Shown: positions 6,850 to 15,311 of the stretch, piece after piece
How the letters are laid out: the number at the start of each line of letters is the position of its first letter
Numbering within the stretch: the first letter of the stretch is position 1
Source of the DNA: Paraburkholderia metrosideri
GTDB lineage: Bacteria; Pseudomonadota; Gammaproteobacteria; Burkholderiales; Burkholderiaceae
Direction of reading: 5' to 3'
DNA length: 36,971 nt
Assembly: GCF_904848625.1 (NCBI RefSeq)
Contig: NZ_CAJHCP010000027.1
Location: forward strand, 1 to 36,971
Program-made: the position numbers and the translations under genes
The notes under the pieces: generated by a model
Database searches by the model: none
Told to the model about the DNA's origin: nothing
What the model saw: only the letters and a program-made list of their open reading frames with translations

Positions 6850-8664
6850 ATGAATGCCCGACTCCCCGAAACTTCCTCCATCCCCGAACGTCTGGCGACG
6901 TTGCGCGAAGCCATGGCACGCGAAGGTGTAGCCGCTTATCTGGTGCCGTCCGCCGACCCGCATCTGTCCGAATATCTGCCGGGCCGCTGGCAAGGCCGAC
7001 AGTGGCTGTCAGGCTTCACTGGCTCGGCGGGCACGCTCGTCGTCACCGCCGGGTTCGCGGGCGTCTGGACCGACAGCCGCTACTGGGAACAGGCCAACGC
7101 GCAACTGGCGGGCACCGGCGTCCAGCTCATGAAGATGACCGGTGGCCAGCAAACCGCGCCGCACGTCGACTGGCTCGCGCAGAACGTCGCGGAGGGCGGT
7201 ACGGTCGGGGTCGACGGCGCGGTGCTGGGCGTGGCGGCGGCGCGGGCGTTGACCCAGGCGCTGCACGCTCGCAACGTGAAGCTGCGAACCGATGTCGATC
7301 TGTTCGAAGCCATCTGGCCGCAGCGGCCGTCGTTGCCTGCGGCGGCGGTGTTTGAGCACACCGCGCCGCATGCGAGCGTCGCGCGTTCGGAGAAGCTGGC
7401 GCAGATTCGCCGCGCGATGGCCGACAAAGGCGCGCAATGGCACTTTGTCTCCACGCTCGACGATCTCGCGTGGTTGCTGAATCTGCGCGGCGCGGACGTC
7501 AGCTACAACCCGGTATTCGTCGCGCATGCGCTGATCGGCGTCGATAACGTGTCGCTGTTTGTCGCCGACGGCAAGGTTTCCCCAGAGCTAGCCGCAGCGC
7601 TCGCGCGCGACGGCATCAGCGTGCAGCCCTACGCGAAGACGGCTGACGCGCTCGCCGCACTGCCCGCCGGCAGCACGCTGCTGATCGACCCGCGCCGCAT
7701 CACGTATGGCTCGCTGCAATCGGTGCCGTCCACGGTGAAGGTGGTCGAGGCCGTCAATCCGTCCACGTTTTTCAAGGCGAGCAAGACCGACGCCGAAGCC
7801 GCGCACGTGCGCGCGACGATGGAGCAGGACGGTGCCGCGCTGGCCGAGTTCTTTGCCTGGTTCGAAAGCGCGCTGGGTCGTGAAACGATCACCGAACTGA
7901 CCATCGACGAAAAGCTGACGGCGGCGCGCACGCGTCGTCCGGGCTTCGTGTCGCTGAGTTTTGCGACGATCGCGGGTTTCAACGCGAACGGCGCGATGCC
8001 GCACTACCGCGCGACTGACGAATCGCATTCGGTGATCGAAGGCGACGGCCTGCTGCTGATCGACTCCGGCGCGCAATATGTGAGCGGCACGACCGACATC
8101 ACGCGGGTCGTGCCGATCGGCACCCCGAGCGAAGCGCAGCGGCGCGACTTCACGACTGTGTTGAAGGGCACGATGGCGTTGTCGCGTGCGCAATTCCCGC
8201 GCGGCATCCGTTCGCCGATGCTCGATGCAATCGCCCGCGCGCCGATCTGGGAAGCGGGTGCCGACTACGGTCACGGCACCGGCCACGGTGTCGGCTATTT
8301 CCTGAACGTACACGAAGGTCCGCAGGTGATCTCGCACTACGCGCCGGCCGAACCGTGGACCGCGATGGAAGAAGGCATGATCACGTCGGTCGAACCGGGC
8401 ATCTACCGGCCGGGCAAGTGGGGCGTGCGGATCGAAAACCTGGTGCTGAACGTGGCCGCCGGGAAAACCGAATTCGGCGATTTCCTCAAGTTCGAAACGT
8501 TGACGCTTTGTCCGATCGACACGCGTTGCCTCGAACTGTCGCTGCTGCGTGACGACGAGCGCGCGTGGCTGAACGCGTATCACGAGACGGTGCGCACGCG
8601 CTTGTCGCCGCATGTGTCGGGCGACGCGCTCGCGTGGCTGACGTTGCGCACGCAACCCATCTGA
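6850..8664 (+). CDS. Xaa-Pro aminopeptidase (M24B family, three-domain type)
   Basis: A 604-residue metallopeptidase that removes an N-terminal residue preceding proline. The size and layout (two creatinase-like N-terminal domains, then a pita-bread catalytic domain from about 320) match the larger eukaryote-type aminopeptidase P rather than the roughly 440-residue PepP. All five predicted metal ligands are present: Asp405 and Asp416 (LLIDSGAQ...TTDITR), His479 (GHGTGHGVG), Glu515 (ITSVEPGIY) and Glu529 (GVRIENL). I start at the ATG at 6850, which follows AGGTGA with 5-base spacing; an in-frame TTG at 6835 is less likely. It probably acts in the cytoplasm, since no signal peptide is seen. It is followed 43 bases later by the HAD gene. 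Confidence 0.92.
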   Translation: MNARLPETSSIPERLATLREAMAREGVAAYLVPSADPHLSEYLPGRWQGRQWLSGFTGSAGTLVVTAGFAGVWTDSRYWEQANAQLAGTGVQLMKMTGGQQTAPHVDWLAQNVAEGGTVGVDGAVLGVAAARALTQALHARNVKLRTDVDLFEAIWPQRPSLPAAAVFEHTAPHASVARSEKLAQIRRAMADKGAQWHFVSTLDDLAWLLNLRGADVSYNPVFVAHALIGVDNVSLFVADGKVSPELAAALARDGISVQPYAKTADALAALPAGSTLLIDPRRITYGSLQSVPSTVKVVEAVNPSTFFKASKTDAEAAHVRATMEQDGAALAEFFAWFESALGRETITELTIDEKLTAARTRRPGFVSLSFATIAGFNANGAMPHYRATDESHSVIEGDGLLLIDSGAQYVSGTTDITRVVPIGTPSEAQRRDFTTVLKGTMALSRAQFPRGIRSPMLDAIARAPIWEAGADYGHGTGHGVGYFLNVHEGPQVISHYAPAEPWTAMEEGMITSVEPGIYRPGKWGVRIENLVLNVAAGKTEFGDFLKFETLTLCPIDTRCLELSLLRDDERAWLNAYHETVRTRLSPHVSGDALAWLTLRTQPI

Positions 8665-8707
8665 TTCCCGTCCGCTCGCGGCAGGCAACTGACTTTACGG
8701 AGAGTGC

Positions 8708-9331
8708 ATGGCCATCAAGGCAGTCGTGTTCGATTTCGGCGGCGTGCTGATCGACTGGAGCCCGGAGTATCTGTACCGCGAGCTGATTCCGGACGAAACG
8801 GAACGCCGCTGGTTTCTCACGCACGTTTGCTCGATGGACTGGGTGATCCGCCAGGACGGGGGCCAGCCGATCGTCGAAGCGACCGACGAACTGATCGCGA
8901 AGTTTCCCGATCACGAACCGCTGATCCGCGCGTTCTATGAGCGTTGGCACGAGATGGTGGCGGGCGTGCTGGAAGAGGGTGTCGCGATCATGGAGAAGCT
9001 CGAGGCCGCCAATGTGCCGCTGTTCGGGCTGACCAACTGGTCGGCCGAGACCTTTCCGTATGCGTGGGAGCATTACCCGGTGTTGCGGCGCTTTCGCGAC
9101 ATCGTCGTGTCGGGGCGGGTGAAGTTGGTGAAGCCCGATCCGGCGATTTTCGCCGAGATGCGTCAGCGAATCGAAGCGCAAATGCCGGGTGTTCAGCCCG
9201 GCGAGCTGGTTTTCATCGACGACAATCTGAAGAACGCGCAGGCCGCGACGGCACTTGGCTGGCATGGCGTGCATCACACGAATGCCGCGCAGACTGAAGC
9301 GAAGTTGCGGGAGTTAGGGCTGCCGGTTTGA
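8708..9331 (+). CDS. HAD-superfamily hydrolase, subfamily IA (YihX-like)
   Basis: A 207-residue haloacid dehalogenase-like protein. Motif I is FDFGGVL with nucleophile Asp9, motif II is LTNWS (Thr109), motif III is Lys142 in LVKPDP, and motif IV is FIDDN (Asp171-Asp172). The residue two after the nucleophile is Gly11, not the Asp usual for phosphatases, as in the IA variant-3 group (YihX and haloalkanoate dehalogenase relatives). The substrate is thus open: a sugar phosphatase or a dehalogenase-like role are both possible. The GGAGA ahead of the ATG is a good Shine-Dalgarno sequence. It probably shares a transcript with the aminopeptidase. Confidence 0.88.
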   Translation: MAIKAVVFDFGGVLIDWSPEYLYRELIPDETERRWFLTHVCSMDWVIRQDGGQPIVEATDELIAKFPDHEPLIRAFYERWHEMVAGVLEEGVAIMEKLEAANVPLFGLTNWSAETFPYAWEHYPVLRRFRDIVVSGRVKLVKPDPAIFAEMRQRIEAQMPGVQPGELVFIDDNLKNAQAATALGWHGVHHTNAAQTEAKLRELGLPV

Positions 9332-9349
9332 GCGTGCAGTTTGCGTGAC

Positions 9350-9389
9350 TGGCGGGACGAGCCATTGCGTTTTACAGCTCGTCCCGCCA
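9350..9389. terminator. Hairpin between the convergent HAD and AsmA-like genes
   Basis: A 13-base perfect inverted repeat, TGGCGGGACGAGC at 9350-9362 and its complement at 9377-9389, encloses a 14-base loop between two convergent genes. It has no long T tract on either side, so termination strength is uncertain. Confidence 0.5.
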
Positions 9390-9408
9390 ATAACCCACGC
9401 GTCACGCG

Positions 9409-10539
9409 TTATTGCCCCAGCAGATTCTTTAACGCATTCCCCAATCCCTTCACCGTCTCCCCGGCGCCTTTCGCCACCCCTTCCACGCTCACGCCCAGTT
9501 CCTTCGCGAACCCCGCGCCGAGACGCTTCATGATGCCTTCGCGCACCGAAAACTTCGGATCGCGCAAATTCCCATCCAGCACGAAATGCAGCGTGATGTC
9601 GCCGTTGTGCGACTTCAGTGCGGCAACGACCGCCTTGGTCGGAATCGACAGGAACGTGTCGAGCGGACTGTCGCTGTCGGCGAGTTGCAGGTTGTGGACC
9701 GTCACGCTGCCAGGCGCGTGCAACTGATAGTTGTGTACCGTCGACTCGACTGTCAGATCGACCGTCCCGCCGGTGATCTGCGCCCTCGCGCCGGCCTTTT
9801 TCAGCAGGTACGGATCGAGCATCACGATATCGATGCCGCGCAGTTTGCTGGTGGTGTGCGAATCCCTGCTGGCAATGATGATCCAGCCGCCGAACGACAC
9901 CGTGCCGGTATGCGCCGGCCCCTTGATCGAGCCGCTGACGTCGACGGTGGTCTGCTCGGTGAGTTCAGGTAAATGGAGATTGCCGACGGTCGCGTTCGCA
10001 TTGCTGACCGTCACCTTGAAGGCCGGCGGTCCGACGGTCATGTCGTAAAAATGGAAGTTGCCCTGCTCGAAGCGGATCTGATCGATCTGCTTTTCGCGCG
10101 GCGTGGCGGGTTCTGCGCCACTGGCACCGCTCGTGTCCTGATCCGATTTATTCACCGAATCGCGCAGGTTCGGTAGCAGATTCAGCGAGCCGTCTTTCGT
10201 CCGCAACACTGCCATGTCGAAGCCGCGCACCACCACGCTGCGAATATGGATGCGCCGCGCGAGCAGATCGCGAATGTCGGGGGTGAGGGTGATTTCGTCC
10301 GCCCTGAGCGGATCGCCGGCCGGCCATCCGGGCGGCGCCTTCAGAAGCACATTCGTGAGATGCACCGAGGTCAGGCCGACGTCGATGCTTTCGGCGCTGC
10401 CAAGCGGGCCAAGGGCTGCGATCACGCGCTCCTTGACTTGCCGCTGCGCGAATTGCAGCGCACCGACGACTACGACAATCAGCACCAGCAGGATGCCGCC
10501 GACGGCGATCAACCAGCGCTTGCCCTTCGACATCGCCAT
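9409..10539 (-). CDS. AsmA-like (DUF748-type) envelope protein
   Basis: A 376-residue protein with an N-terminal membrane anchor (about 9-30) and a long beta-rich periplasmic region. Segments such as LTSVHLTNVLLKAPPGWPAGDPLRADEI and the repeated short strand patterns (VDLTVESTVHNYQL, GDITLHFVLDGNLRDPKFSV) fit AsmA/TamB-like bridge proteins implicated in phospholipid transport or outer-membrane biogenesis. The closing FVLDGNLRDPKFSVREG is typical of the DUF748/AsmA C-terminal edge. A GAGGAG Shine-Dalgarno sequence precedes the ATG at 10539. It is far shorter than TamB, and its specific role is unknown. Confidence 0.7.
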   Translation of the reverse strand: MAMSKGKRWLIAVGGILLVLIVVVVGALQFAQRQVKERVIAALGPLGSAESIDVGLTSVHLTNVLLKAPPGWPAGDPLRADEITLTPDIRDLLARRIHIRSVVVRGFDMAVLRTKDGSLNLLPNLRDSVNKSDQDTSGASGAEPATPREKQIDQIRFEQGNFHFYDMTVGPPAFKVTVSNANATVGNLHLPELTEQTTVDVSGSIKGPAHTGTVSFGGWIIIASRDSHTTSKLRGIDIVMLDPYLLKKAGARAQITGGTVDLTVESTVHNYQLHAPGSVTVHNLQLADSDSPLDTFLSIPTKAVVAALKSHNGDITLHFVLDGNLRDPKFSVREGIMKRLGAGFAKELGVSVEGVAKGAGETVKGLGNALKNLLGQ

Positions 10540-10945
10540 GCTTGTCTCCTCGTCATCACGTCGCGCGTGGTGTGGCCTGGCCGGCGTTGGACGCGATTAT
10601 TCTCACGGACCGTGACGTTCCGCCAGCAAGACGACATGTATCACGCTATGGCAAGCAACGCATGTGCCCTGGCACCCATTTCGTCGATGGGAGAGGTGGA
10701 GGGCGCGCGTCACGATAGAGGTAGCTGCTTTTCTGGCCACTGCCATCTGCCCGGCAACGCAACCGTGAAGCAGCGGATGAGACGACGATCTGATTGGGCC
10801 GGCTAATTGAATTTGCCAACCAAACCGGACTAGCCAGACCAAACCAGACCGACCAACCAGACCGGCAAACCAAACCAGCAAACCAAACCAGCCAACCAAT
10901 TCGAGCAAAGCGACCCGCCCCACCAGCAGGCCGCCCGCCTCACAA
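10540..10945. other. Intergenic region between ettA and the AsmA-like gene
   Basis: This 406-base stretch follows the ettA stop and precedes the AsmA-like start (both minus strand). 10540-10800 looks like ordinary non-coding sequence containing only the Shine-Dalgarno sequence and presumably the promoter of the AsmA-like gene. 10814-10898 is a strongly A/C-biased simple repeat, listed separately. I see no credible gene: the open minus-strand frame crossing it is low-complexity Gly/Leu/Val/Trp from the repeat. Confidence 0.7.
10814..10898. repeat. A/C-rich degenerate tandem repeat (AACC/AAACCAG units)
   Basis: About 85 bases built from variants of CAAACCAG and ACCAGACC, with almost no T on the plus strand. 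A perfect 13-base tandem duplication, CAAACCAAACCAG, occupies 10866-10878 and 10879-10891. On the minus strand it is G/T-rich and lies just downstream of ettA, so it would be transcribed into its 3' UTR. Confidence 0.8.
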
Positions 10946-12610
10946 TTAACGCGCGATTGGCTTATAACGCAGACGCTTCGGACGCGCAGCCTCTTCACCG
11001 AGACGTGCGCGCTTGTCCGCTTCATATTCCTGATAGTTGCCGTCGAAGAACGTCACTTGCGAATCGCCTTCGAACGCGAGGATGTGAGTCGCGATCCGGT
11101 CGAGGAACCAGCGATCGTGCGAGATCACCAGCACCGAGCCCGCGAATTCGAGCAATGCGTCTTCGAGCGCGCGCAGCGTTTCAACGTCGAGGTCGTTCGA
11201 CGGCTCGTCCAGCAGCAGCACGTTGCCACCGGCGATCAGTGTCTTGGCCAGATGCAAACGGCCGCGTTCACCGCCCGACAGGTTGCCGACGACCTTTTGC
11301 TGATCGCCGCCCTTGAAGTTGAAGCGCCCGATGTACGCACGCGACGGCGTTTCGTACTTGCCGACCGTCAACACGTCCGCCCCCCCGGAGATTTCCTCGA
11401 ACACGGTCTTCGAGCCGTCCAGCGCGTCGCGGCTTTGATCCACGTAAGCGAGCTTGACGGTCGGGCCTTGCACGATCTCGCCCGAATCCGGCTGTTCACG
11501 GCCGGTCAGCATGCGGAACAGCGTCGACTTACCGGCACCGTTCGGCCCGATAATGCCGACGATCGCGCCCGCCGGAATCTTGAAGCTCACGTCGTCGAGC
11601 AGCAAACGGTCGCCATACGACTTGCTGACGTTCTTGAACTCGATCACTTCATTGCCGAGGCGGTCGCCGACCGGAATGAAGATTTCCGACGTTTCGTTGC
11701 GCTTCTGGTAGTCCTGGCTGTTCAGTTCCTCGAAGCGGGCGATACGCGCCTTCGACTTCGCCTGACGGCCCTTCGGGTTCTGGCGCACCCACTCCAGTTC
11801 CTTCTTGATCGCCTTCTGACGCGCCGATTCCGACGACTCTTCCTGCTTCAGACGCTCTTCCTTCTGATCGAGCCAGCTGCTGTAGTTGCCCTTCCACGGA
11901 ATGCCGTGGCCGCGGTCGAGTTCGAGAATCCACTCGGCGGCGTTATCGAGGAAGTAGCGATCGTGGGTGACGGCGACGACCGTACCGGGGAAGCGCGTGA
12001 GGAACTGTTCGAGCCAGTCGACCGATTCCGCGTCTAGGTGGTTGGTCGGTTCGTCGAGCAACAGCATGTCGGGCTTTTCGAGCAGCAGCTTGCACAGTGC
12101 GACGCGGCGTTTTTCGCCGCCCGACAGATGCTCGATTTTTGCGTCCCAGGCCGGCAGACGCAGTGCGTCGGCGGCGATTTCGATCTGCTGCTCGGCGTTG
12201 CCGTCCGAGGTGGCCAGGATCGCTTCGTACTTCGCCTGTTCAGCGGCGAGTGCGTCGAAGTCGGCGTCTTCTTCGGCGTAGGCCGCGTAGATTTCGTCGA
12301 GCTTCTTCTGCGCGTTGAACACGTCGCCGAGACCTTCCTCGACCGCTTCACGCACGGTCTGATTCGGGTCGAGTTGCGGTTCCTGCGGCAGATAGCCGAT
12401 GTTCAGGTTCGGCATCGGCGTGGCTTCGCCTTCGATGTCCTTGTCCACACCGGCCATGATGCGGATCAGCGTCGACTTGCCCGAGCCGTTCAGGCCGAGC
12501 AGGCCGATCTTCGCGCCGGGGAAAAACGACAGCGAGATGTCTTTCAGGATTTGACGCTTGGGCGGCACGATCTTGCCGACCCGGTTCATGGTGAAGACGT
12601 ATTGGGCCAT
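10946..12610 (-). CDS. ettA: Energy-dependent translational throttle ABC-F protein EttA
   Basis: A 554-residue ABC-F ATPase without membrane domains, the usual EttA length. Two nucleotide-binding domains are present: Walker A GLNGSGKST (39-47) and GPNGAGKST in the second half. Each is followed by an LSGGE signature (LSGGEKRRVALCK, LSGGERGRLHLAK) and Walker B (LLLDEPTNHLD, LLLDEPSNDLD). Between them are the linker rich in Lys/Glu/Arg and the arm insertion expected for EttA. The N-terminus MAQYVFTMNRVGK is characteristic. EttA binds the ribosomal E site and gates the first elongation cycle according to ATP/ADP ratio. The gene stands alone. Confidence 0.95.
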   Translation of the reverse strand: MAQYVFTMNRVGKIVPPKRQILKDISLSFFPGAKIGLLGLNGSGKSTLIRIMAGVDKDIEGEATPMPNLNIGYLPQEPQLDPNQTVREAVEEGLGDVFNAQKKLDEIYAAYAEEDADFDALAAEQAKYEAILATSDGNAEQQIEIAADALRLPAWDAKIEHLSGGEKRRVALCKLLLEKPDMLLLDEPTNHLDAESVDWLEQFLTRFPGTVVAVTHDRYFLDNAAEWILELDRGHGIPWKGNYSSWLDQKEERLKQEESSESARQKAIKKELEWVRQNPKGRQAKSKARIARFEELNSQDYQKRNETSEIFIPVGDRLGNEVIEFKNVSKSYGDRLLLDDVSFKIPAGAIVGIIGPNGAGKSTLFRMLTGREQPDSGEIVQGPTVKLAYVDQSRDALDGSKTVFEEISGGADVLTVGKYETPSRAYIGRFNFKGGDQQKVVGNLSGGERGRLHLAKTLIAGGNVLLLDEPSNDLDVETLRALEDALLEFAGSVLVISHDRWFLDRIATHILAFEGDSQVTFFDGNYQEYEADKRARLGEEAARPKRLRYKPIAR

Positions 12611-12878
12611 TTGCTTGCAATAGACGTTGACGACGCCGGCCGCACGGGGGCGGGCAGTCGCGGGGTGGATGGGTAATCGGTACTAGCTGTTTAGCGGTAT
12701 CAGCGTATAAGGCCAGGCAGACTGCCTGGCGCCGCCGGCGCGGCATCGAGCGTGACGTCGAACTGAGCGACGCCCCGCGCGCGGGCGGGTGGTTCAGACG
12801 GCATTGTACTTCGGGGTTGGGGTGGGGCGGCAGGGGCTTCGGTTTCGTGCGCGGTGGCGCGGGACCGAAGAGCCCGCC

Positions 12879-13187
12879 TCAGACCCTGTCGGCTACACCG
12901 CCGTGTCGTGAGCATGTGCCGCTGCGGTGCTGGCTGAAACTGTAGGTGCCGTCGCGGCAGCGCGCGGTGGCACCCTCCGGCGTTTTGCCGGACAGCGAGC
13001 GGGCCGGTGCGTGAACGGTATTGCCGTCGCGATTGGTGTAGGTGTTGTGATTGCTGAGATTGGCTTCGTCGGGAGCCGTGCCTGTTGGCGGCGCGACATA
13101 TGCGAGTGCCGACGCGGACGACAGGCTCAACAACGCTATGGCCGAGGCTGCGAATGGACGAGCGTACTTAAGGGCGATGCGTTCCAT
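12879..13187 (-). CDS. Small secreted DUF3761 protein
   Basis: A 102-residue protein with a Sec signal peptide (basic start MERIALKYARP, hydrophobic core AASAIALLSLSSASALA, likely cleavage after ALA near residue 30). The mature C-terminal part carries NTYTNRDGNTVHAPA, then CRDGTYSFS and GTCSRHGGVA, the two-Cys motif I recognise as DUF3761. Such proteins are short, exported and of unknown function. I chose the ATG at 13187, because it gives a proper signal peptide; the frame is open further upstream to 13331 but that extension overlaps the hairpin at 13233-13259. The Shine-Dalgarno sequence is weak. Confidence 0.8.
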   Translation of the reverse strand: MERIALKYARPFAASAIALLSLSSASALAYVAPPTGTAPDEANLSNHNTYTNRDGNTVHAPARSLSGKTPEGATARCRDGTYSFSQHRSGTCSRHGGVADRV

Positions 13188-13232
13188 TGTCCCGGATGGA
13201 GTCGTTGTTCTGAGTTTTTGACTTTGAAATGA

Positions 13233-13259
13233 AAAAGCCCGCTGTAGAAGCGGGCTTTT
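13233..13259 (-). terminator. Rho-independent terminator downstream of ychF
   Basis: AAAAGCCCGCT (13233-13243) and AGCGGGCTTTT (13249-13259) form a perfect 11-base stem with a 5-base loop, with A and T tracts on either side. It can work in both directions; the minus strand follows ychF. Confidence 0.85.
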
Positions 13260-13345
13260 CAAACGCATATGCGGCGACCGATCGACTGACCAGGTCCGGC
13301 TCGGTAACAACCGGGTCGCCAGTCGCCGCAACGTGGCTGATGTCT

Positions 13346-14440
13346 TTAGACGTTGAACAGGAAGTTCATCACGTCGCCATCATGCACGACGTATTCCTTG
13401 CCTTCCGCGCGCATCTTGCCGGCTTCCTTCGCGCCTTGCTCACCCTTGTAGGTAATGAAGTCGTTGAACGCGATGGTCTGCGCGCGAATGAAGCCGCGTT
13501 CGAAGTCGGTGTGAATCGCGCCCGCGGCTTGCGGTGCCGTGTCGCCGATATGAATCGTCCACGCGCGCACTTCCTTCACGCCAGCCGTGAAGTAGGTTTG
13601 CAGGCCCAGCAGCTTGAAGCCCGCGCGGATCACGCGGTTCAGGCCCGGCTCTTCCATGCCCATGTCGGCGAGGAACACTTCCATGTCGGCTTCGTCGAGG
13701 TCGGCGATTTCGGCTTCGATCGCTGCGCACACGGCCACCACCGGCGCGCCTTCTGCGGACGCGAATTTCGTCACTGCGTCGAGGTGCGGGTTGTTTTCGA
13801 AACCGTCGTCCTTCACGTTCGCGACGTACATGGTCGGCTTGGCGGTGATCAGGCAGAACGGCTTCAGCGTCGCCTTTTCTTCATCCGACAGATCCAGCGC
13901 GCGCACCGGCTTGGCCTGGTCGAGTTGCGCCCGGACCTTTTCCAGCACGGCTGCGTTCTTCGCGGCTTCCTTGTCGTTGCCCGATTTGGCGGCCTTCGAG
14001 TAGCGCGTCAACGCCTTTTCGACGGTGGCGAGGTCGGCCAGCGCGAGTTCGGTGTTGATCACTTCGATGTCCGACAGCGGATCGACCTTGTTCGCGACGT
14101 GAATCACGTTGTCGTCTTCGAAGCAGCGAACCACGTGCGTGATCGCATCGGTTTCGCGGATGTTCGCGAGGAACTGGTTGCCGAGGCCTTCGCCCTTGCT
14201 CGCGCCCGCCACCAGGCCGGCGATGTCGACGAATTCCACTACGGCCGGCAGGATGCGCTCCGGCTTGACGATTTCGGCGAGCGCCTTCAGACGCGCGTCC
14301 GGCACTTCGACGATGCCGACGTTCGGCTCGATCGTGCAGAACGGGTAGTTTTCCGCAGCGATGCCCGCCTTGGTCAGCGCATTGAACAGGGTGGACTTGC
14401 CGACGTTAGGCAGGCCGACGATGCCGCATTTGAGGCTCAT
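13346..14440 (-). CDS. ychF: Redox-regulated ATPase YchF (Obg-family)
   Basis: A 364-residue P-loop NTPase of the Obg/HflX group that prefers ATP. The first residues MSLKCGIVGLPNVGKST carry the Walker A (9-17), followed by FCTIEPNVGIVEVPD (switch I) and DIAGLVAGASKGEGLGN (G3/switch II). The central coiled-coil and the C-terminal TGS-like domain (about 280-364; WTIHIGDTAPQAAGAIHTDFERGFIRA) are complete. YchF binds ribosomes and modulates the oxidative-stress response. The start at 14440 gives the family N-terminus; the frame continues upstream to 14710 but that segment is not conserved-looking. A hairpin terminator lies downstream. Confidence 0.96.
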   Translation of the reverse strand: MSLKCGIVGLPNVGKSTLFNALTKAGIAAENYPFCTIEPNVGIVEVPDARLKALAEIVKPERILPAVVEFVDIAGLVAGASKGEGLGNQFLANIRETDAITHVVRCFEDDNVIHVANKVDPLSDIEVINTELALADLATVEKALTRYSKAAKSGNDKEAAKNAAVLEKVRAQLDQAKPVRALDLSDEEKATLKPFCLITAKPTMYVANVKDDGFENNPHLDAVTKFASAEGAPVVAVCAAIEAEIADLDEADMEVFLADMGMEEPGLNRVIRAGFKLLGLQTYFTAGVKEVRAWTIHIGDTAPQAAGAIHTDFERGFIRAQTIAFNDFITYKGEQGAKEAGKMRAEGKEYVVHDGDVMNFLFNV

Positions 14441-14817
14441 GGAAATCCTTCGATGAATCAGTAAGTTGCGTGATGTGCTCGACGCTGTGTGCGGGATTCG
14501 AAAAGCCTTCGCGGGTGGCGTGGCGGCGGCAAACGCAGCGGAGCGGGACAAGTCACCGAATCGGGGCGTTGGCTCAACGATTGAGTGCGAGTTTTCACGG
14601 AAAGCGCAATTGTAACCCGTTCGGATCGGCGAACTGGTCCGCAGACCTGAACTTGCGTGCATCGCAGCCGAGCTCGCACCAATCAGCTCGTGAAGACAAC
14701 TCCAACACACCTCTTGTGTACGCCGCTCGAATCGTTATTGCATCCTTCTGAACATTTGGTCCGGCCACTGTAGAATCGATAAATCGGGGCCGCTAGAGCT
14801 CTTTCTGGGGAAACAGT
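14441..14817. other. Divergent intergenic region between ychF and the gene at 14818
   Basis: A 377-base gap between divergent genes. For ychF, a -10-like TACAAT on the minus strand (plus-strand ATTGTA, 14609-14614) would give a leader of roughly 160 bases. For the rightward gene see the promoter at 14748-14776. I find no RNA gene or credible short ORF here. Confidence 0.5.
14748..14776 (+). promoter_or_regulatory. Candidate sigma-70 promoter
   Basis: CTGAAC (14748-14753), a 17-base spacer and TAGAAT (14771-14776) lie 41 bases upstream of the GTG start at 14818. The -10 is good and the -35 partial. Confidence 0.45.
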
Positions 14818-15180
14818 GTGCGAATCATTGGATGGGTGGGAACCGGCCTGGCCGTCGTAGTGGTAGGCAGCGCAATTGCAACGTGGCTATCAACGGGCTT
14901 CGACGAGGCTCAAGCAAACTCCGACCGGCAAACGGTCGACTGTCTGACGGGGCGGCTGACCCAGGACGATCGGGCGGCCATTGCGCAATCCGCCGATCGG
15001 AACGACCTCGACTCGCTGTGGCGCGTGTACGACCGCTACTTCCCTGACTGCGCGGTGCGCGGCGATCAGCGTGAGCGCAAAGCCGAACTCGAAGCGAGCG
15101 CGTGGCGTACCCTGCAAACCGACCCCGATTTCACGCGTTTGCGTGAATCCAATGCGGCGATGGCGGCAGGTTCCCATTGA
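14818..15180 (+). CDS. Hypothetical protein with an N-terminal membrane anchor
   Basis: A 120-residue protein that I do not recognise. Residues 4-24 (IGWVGTGLAVVVVGSAIATWL) form one hydrophobic span, probably an uncleaved anchor or signal peptide. The rest is a soluble, charged, mostly helical region containing two Cys (VDCLTG, FPDCAVR) that could form a disulfide if periplasmic. The start is GTG at 14818 preceded by GGGG seven bases upstream. It stands alone between divergent ychF and the Ubi-type hydroxylase, whose start is 131 bases on. No function is proposed. Confidence 0.7.
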   Translation: MRIIGWVGTGLAVVVVGSAIATWLSTGFDEAQANSDRQTVDCLTGRLTQDDRAAIAQSADRNDLDSLWRVYDRYFPDCAVRGDQRERKAELEASAWRTLQTDPDFTRLRESNAAMAAGSH

Positions 15181-15299
15181 TTAGCCCCTCGAGGCGCGTG
15201 ACGGAACCTCGATTTAACGACCTTCGCTGAACGCACCGTCGCCATTTGCGAACGCGCAAATGTAGCGTGGGTCGATCCGTCCCCCGCACACCCCGCAGC

Positions 15300-15305
15300 T
15301 ATAAT
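15300..15305 (+). promoter_or_regulatory. Consensus -10 TATAAT directly before the hydroxylase start
   Basis: A perfect TATAAT ends 6 bases before the ATG at 15312. A transcript initiated 6-7 bases downstream of it would begin at or next to the A of the ATG, giving a leaderless mRNA. No Shine-Dalgarno sequence is present before this ATG, and no clear -35 is seen at 16-18 bases. Confidence 0.4.
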
Positions 15306-15311
15306 GCGCGG

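Noticed and set aside
10603..11025. Open minus-strand frame of 140 codons downstream of ettA
   Set aside because: Its middle is Gly/Leu/Val/Trp low-complexity sequence produced by the A/C-rich repeat, and it overlaps the ettA C-terminus in another frame.
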